Below are positions 6,335 to 8,226 of a stretch of DNA of 8,226 bases, piece by piece. The translations under genes and the position numbers were made by a program. This DNA comes from an uncultured Lachnospiraceae bacterium. GTDB lineage: Bacteria > Bacillota > Clostridia > Lachnospirales > Lachnospiraceae. The stretch is from contig CAMTBF010000140.1 in NCBI GenBank assembly GCA_947068385.1, positions 1 to 8,226 on the forward strand, read 5' to 3'. The notes under the pieces were generated by a model. It was not told the origin of the DNA. It did no database searches and worked only from the letters and a program-made list of their open reading frames with translations. Position 1 is the first letter of the stretch. The number at the start of each line of letters is the position of its first letter.

Positions 6335-7708
6335 TCAGTAGATGGTAATATCCTTCAGGAACACTTCGTCCCTGGCGGCCGTAATCTTGACCAGCAGCTT
6401 GTCGATTTTCTCCCCGCTGTCGTCCAGGAGCCTGTTCTGCTCCGCGAAGGGATCCGTCAGCGCGCAGATCTTCCTGTTCCCGATCACGGTTCCCTGGAAG
6501 AGGGGGAACTGGCCGCCGCTGGAGAACAGCGCTTCCACCCGGAAGCTCTCCACCCTCTGCCCTCTGGCGATGTCCTCCTTCAGCTCCACGTACTTCACCC
6601 GGGACACAGGCTCTGCCAATGTGACCAGGTATTCCGGCTGGGTGGGATGGCCGGTGTCCAGCTTCTCCACCTTCCCGGGGATGGGATGGCCGAACTCCCT
6701 GTCCAGCAGCTCCCGGAATTCCCGCAGCCTCTCCACGTCCCTCTGATCCAGCAGTCCGTCTTTGGTGGGCGGGATGTTCAGGTTCAGGCAGGCGTTGCCG
6801 CCTACGGAGCTTAGGTATATCTGGAAAAGCTTCTCCAGGGACTTGGGCTCCTCCTCCTTGTGCCAGAACCAGCCGGGGCGGATGGAGGTGTCCATCTCCG
6901 AGGGAGCGAAGACCAGCCCCTTGGAATACAGGATGCTGCCCATGCTGCCCAGGAAGCTGTCCGTGTTGTAGAGGTAGGACAGATCCCCCTCCGCCGCCAT
7001 AGGGCCGGGGCCCGTCTGCCTCTCGGCAAAGTAGCACAATTCGCCCGGCACCACGGCCCATTCGGAAAACCTGCCCGTGCCGGCCTCGTTGCCGCACCAG
7101 CGCACGTCCGGCCCTCTGTCATAGAAGATCACGGCGCCCGGCTGATGCTTCCTCACCAGCTCTATGTAGCGGGGGAAATCGTATTCCTGCTTCTTCCCGC
7201 CAGGGCCCTCCCCGCAGGCTCCGTCGAACCAGATGCAGAACAGCTCGCCGTACTGGGTGAGCAGCTCCTCCAGCTGGCCGCAATAGTAGTCATTGTACTG
7301 CGGCGTGCCGTAATAGGCGCTGTTCCTGTCCCAGGGGGAGAGATAGACCCCGAAGCGCAGGCCCATCTCCCTGCAGGCCTGGGCCGCCTCCCCTACCACG
7401 TCCCTTTTGCAGGGGGAATTCTTCACGCTGTGCTCCGTGTACTTGGAGGGCCACAGGCAGAACCCGTCGTGGTGCTTGGCCGTCAGTATCATCCCCTTCA
7501 TCCCCGCATCCCGCACTGTCCTGGCCCACTGGCGGCAGTCCAGCTTCTCCGGATTGAAGATGCCCTCGTCTTCCGTCCCGTCTCCCCACTCCCTGTCGGT
7601 GTAGGTGTTCACGCCGAAATGCATGAATGCGTAGAAGCCCGTGTCGAACCACGCCAGCTGCCGCTTTGACGGAACCACTCCCGCCGCCTCCTTCAGAAAA
7701 TCAATCAT
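6335..7708 (-). CDS. Alpha-L-fucosidase, GH29 (GH29-B-like), cytoplasmic
   Basis: This 457-residue retaining alpha-L-fucosidase would remove terminal fucose from an imported glycan. The barrel (about residues 15-340) shows AWFDTGFYAFMHFGVNTYTD (19-38), the paired histidines in TAKHHDGFCLWPSKYTEHSV (76-95), the nucleophile motif CIWFDG with Asp162, and WCGNEAG with Glu208. The spacing of Glu208 from Asp162 and the motif SEMDTSIRPGWFWH (270-283) match the GH29-B group, which prefers alpha-1,3/1,4-linked fucose in branched glycans. NACLNLNIPP (305-314) closes the barrel, and a beta-sandwich domain (about 345-457) follows. There is no signal peptide. An ideal AAGGAGG ribosome binding site (7716-7722) is 7 bases before the ATG. 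The coiled-coil gene lies 70 bp upstream with no clear terminator between, so the two may share a transcript. The family is secure. The subgroup and linkage are inferred from motifs. Confidence 0.93.
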   Translation of the reverse strand: MIDFLKEAAGVVPSKRQLAWFDTGFYAFMHFGVNTYTDREWGDGTEDEGIFNPEKLDCRQWARTVRDAGMKGMILTAKHHDGFCLWPSKYTEHSVKNSPCKRDVVGEAAQACREMGLRFGVYLSPWDRNSAYYGTPQYNDYYCGQLEELLTQYGELFCIWFDGACGEGPGGKKQEYDFPRYIELVRKHQPGAVIFYDRGPDVRWCGNEAGTGRFSEWAVVPGELCYFAERQTGPGPMAAEGDLSYLYNTDSFLGSMGSILYSKGLVFAPSEMDTSIRPGWFWHKEEEPKSLEKLFQIYLSSVGGNACLNLNIPPTKDGLLDQRDVERLREFRELLDREFGHPIPGKVEKLDTGHPTQPEYLVTLAEPVSRVKYVELKEDIARGQRVESFRVEALFSSGGQFPLFQGTVIGNRKICALTDPFAEQNRLLDDSGEKIDKLLVKITAARDEVFLKDITIY

Positions 7709-7778
7709 ACGCTTGCCTCCTTGCTTTCTTTATCTTCTTTTGTAGGTTATCCTGCTTTTTTCCTCATGGCTTCCGGGT

Positions 7779-8195
7779 TCATGCTATGCCTGCCCGCTGG
7801 AGCTTTTCCGAGTGGCCAGTCACTACCTGCTTTAAGACTGCCACGTCATCGTATGTCCTTTCCATCCTGTCGGCATGCTCTTTGTAACGGTCGTATGTGC
7901 TGGTATAGCAGGCTTCGATTTCGTTCAGGCGCGGCATGATTATGTTCTCCTGGAATAGCTTAACCCGCTGCAATTCATTCTTTAGGGTCTTCACTTCATC
8001 CCTTACCGTCTTCACTTCATCCCTTACTGTCTTCACTTCAGCCCTTACCGTCTTCACTTCATCCTTCACGGCCCTCAAATCGTTCTTCATTATCTTCTGT
8101 TCGTTCTTTATTACCTTTATATCGCTCTCGATTGGCTTGAGCCTCTCGTCCATCATCTGGGATATGGCCAACAGATCCTCTGCCGTCAATATCAT
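7779..8195 (-). CDS. Small coiled-coil protein of unknown function with heptad repeats
   Basis: I do not recognise a functional family for this 138-residue protein. Residues 19 to about 81 form nine heptads in one unbroken register, with Ile/Leu/Val or Met at nearly every a and d position. Central units read VKTVRAE, VKTVRDE, VKTVRDE and VKTLKNE, with Glu and Arg/Lys flanking the core. After a break near MPRLNEIEACYTSTY comes a second, shorter helical stretch (about 101-135). It has no signal peptide or membrane segment, so a cytoplasmic rod or oligomerisation protein is likely. The start at 8195 has a GAAGGAGG site 7 bases upstream. It stands 70 bp before the GH29 gene in the same direction, but nothing in it points to sugar metabolism. 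Similar small coiled-coil hypotheticals occur in Lachnospiraceae from general knowledge. A structural or regulatory role is a guess. Confidence 0.75.
   Translation of the reverse strand: MILTAEDLLAISQMMDERLKPIESDIKVIKNEQKIMKNDLRAVKDEVKTVRAEVKTVRDEVKTVRDEVKTLKNELQRVKLFQENIIMPRLNEIEACYTSTYDRYKEHADRMERTYDDVAVLKQVVTGHSEKLQRAGIA
7989..8065. repeat. 21-bp tandem repeat coding for heptads
   Basis: Three full copies (7989-8009, 8010-8030, 8031-8051) and a partial fourth copy (from 8052) of a unit starting CTTCACTTCA and ending CTTACYGT on the plus strand. Copies differ by only one or two bases. Each 21-bp unit codes for exactly one heptad, so gain or loss of units would keep the frame and the coiled-coil register. 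Confidence 0.85.
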
Positions 8196-8226
8196 AGGTC
8201 TACCTCCTTCGTCTGATAAAATACTT

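Noticed and set aside
6860..7669. Open frame (269 codons) on the plus strand opposite the fucosidase
   Set aside because: It is an antisense shadow. The GH29 motifs on the minus strand are complete.
1..8226. CRISPR array, tRNA, rRNA, riboswitch, insertion sequence or attachment site
   Set aside because: I saw no spaced direct repeats of CRISPR type, no transposase or integrase reading frame, no terminal inverted repeats with target duplications, and no recognisable structured RNA. A formal covariance-model search could not be run.

Overview
The window looks like a chromosomal carbohydrate-use locus from a Gram-positive gut Clostridia, most likely a Lachnospiraceae-type organism. This is inference. 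It rests on strong AAGGAGG-type ribosome binding sites, sigma-A-like promoters, a lipoprotein-anchored solute-binding protein, LplB/LplC-type sugar permeases with no ATPase gene beside them, and GC-rich glycosidase genes next to AT-rich spacers. No species can be named from the sequence alone. No rRNA, tRNA, CRISPR array, transposase or phage gene is visible.

Layout from left to right. (1) Positions 1-2462, minus strand: an ABC sugar importer operon read in the order LplB-type permease, LplC-type permease, solute-binding lipoprotein, the last running off the left edge. It has a clear promoter at 2508-2537, an upstream palindrome at 2545-2569 and a tandem 11-bp repeat at 2650-2671. (2) A strong terminator at 2706-2748 separates it from a minus-strand GH3 glycosidase (2801-4951) that resembles beta-xylosidases. 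(3) A divergent promoter region at 4952-5151 serves GH3 on one side and a plus-strand CBM9/DOMON-like protein (5152-6219) on the other. (4) A shared hairpin at 6252-6297 lies between that gene and a convergent minus-strand GH29 alpha-L-fucosidase (6335-7708). (5) Upstream of the fucosidase, in the same direction, is a small coiled-coil protein of unknown function (7779-8195) built on 21-bp repeats.

How the genes may work together: the importer would bring in an oligosaccharide, and the two glycosidases, neither with a visible signal peptide, would cut it in the cytoplasm. The fucosidase has sequence marks of the GH29-B group (alpha-1,3/1,4-fucosidases) and the GH3 protein resembles xylosidases, so the substrate may carry both fucose and a beta-linked xylose or glucose. 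The ATPase for the importer is not in this window. Families of this type commonly use a shared MsmK/MsmX-like ATPase encoded elsewhere. No regulator gene is present either, although several candidate operator-like repeats sit beside the promoters.

The coding content belongs to known families. The less explained parts are the regulatory repeats, the cytoplasmic CBM9-like protein and the repeat-built coiled-coil protein. I see no convincing undescribed defence, mobile or RNA-based system here.
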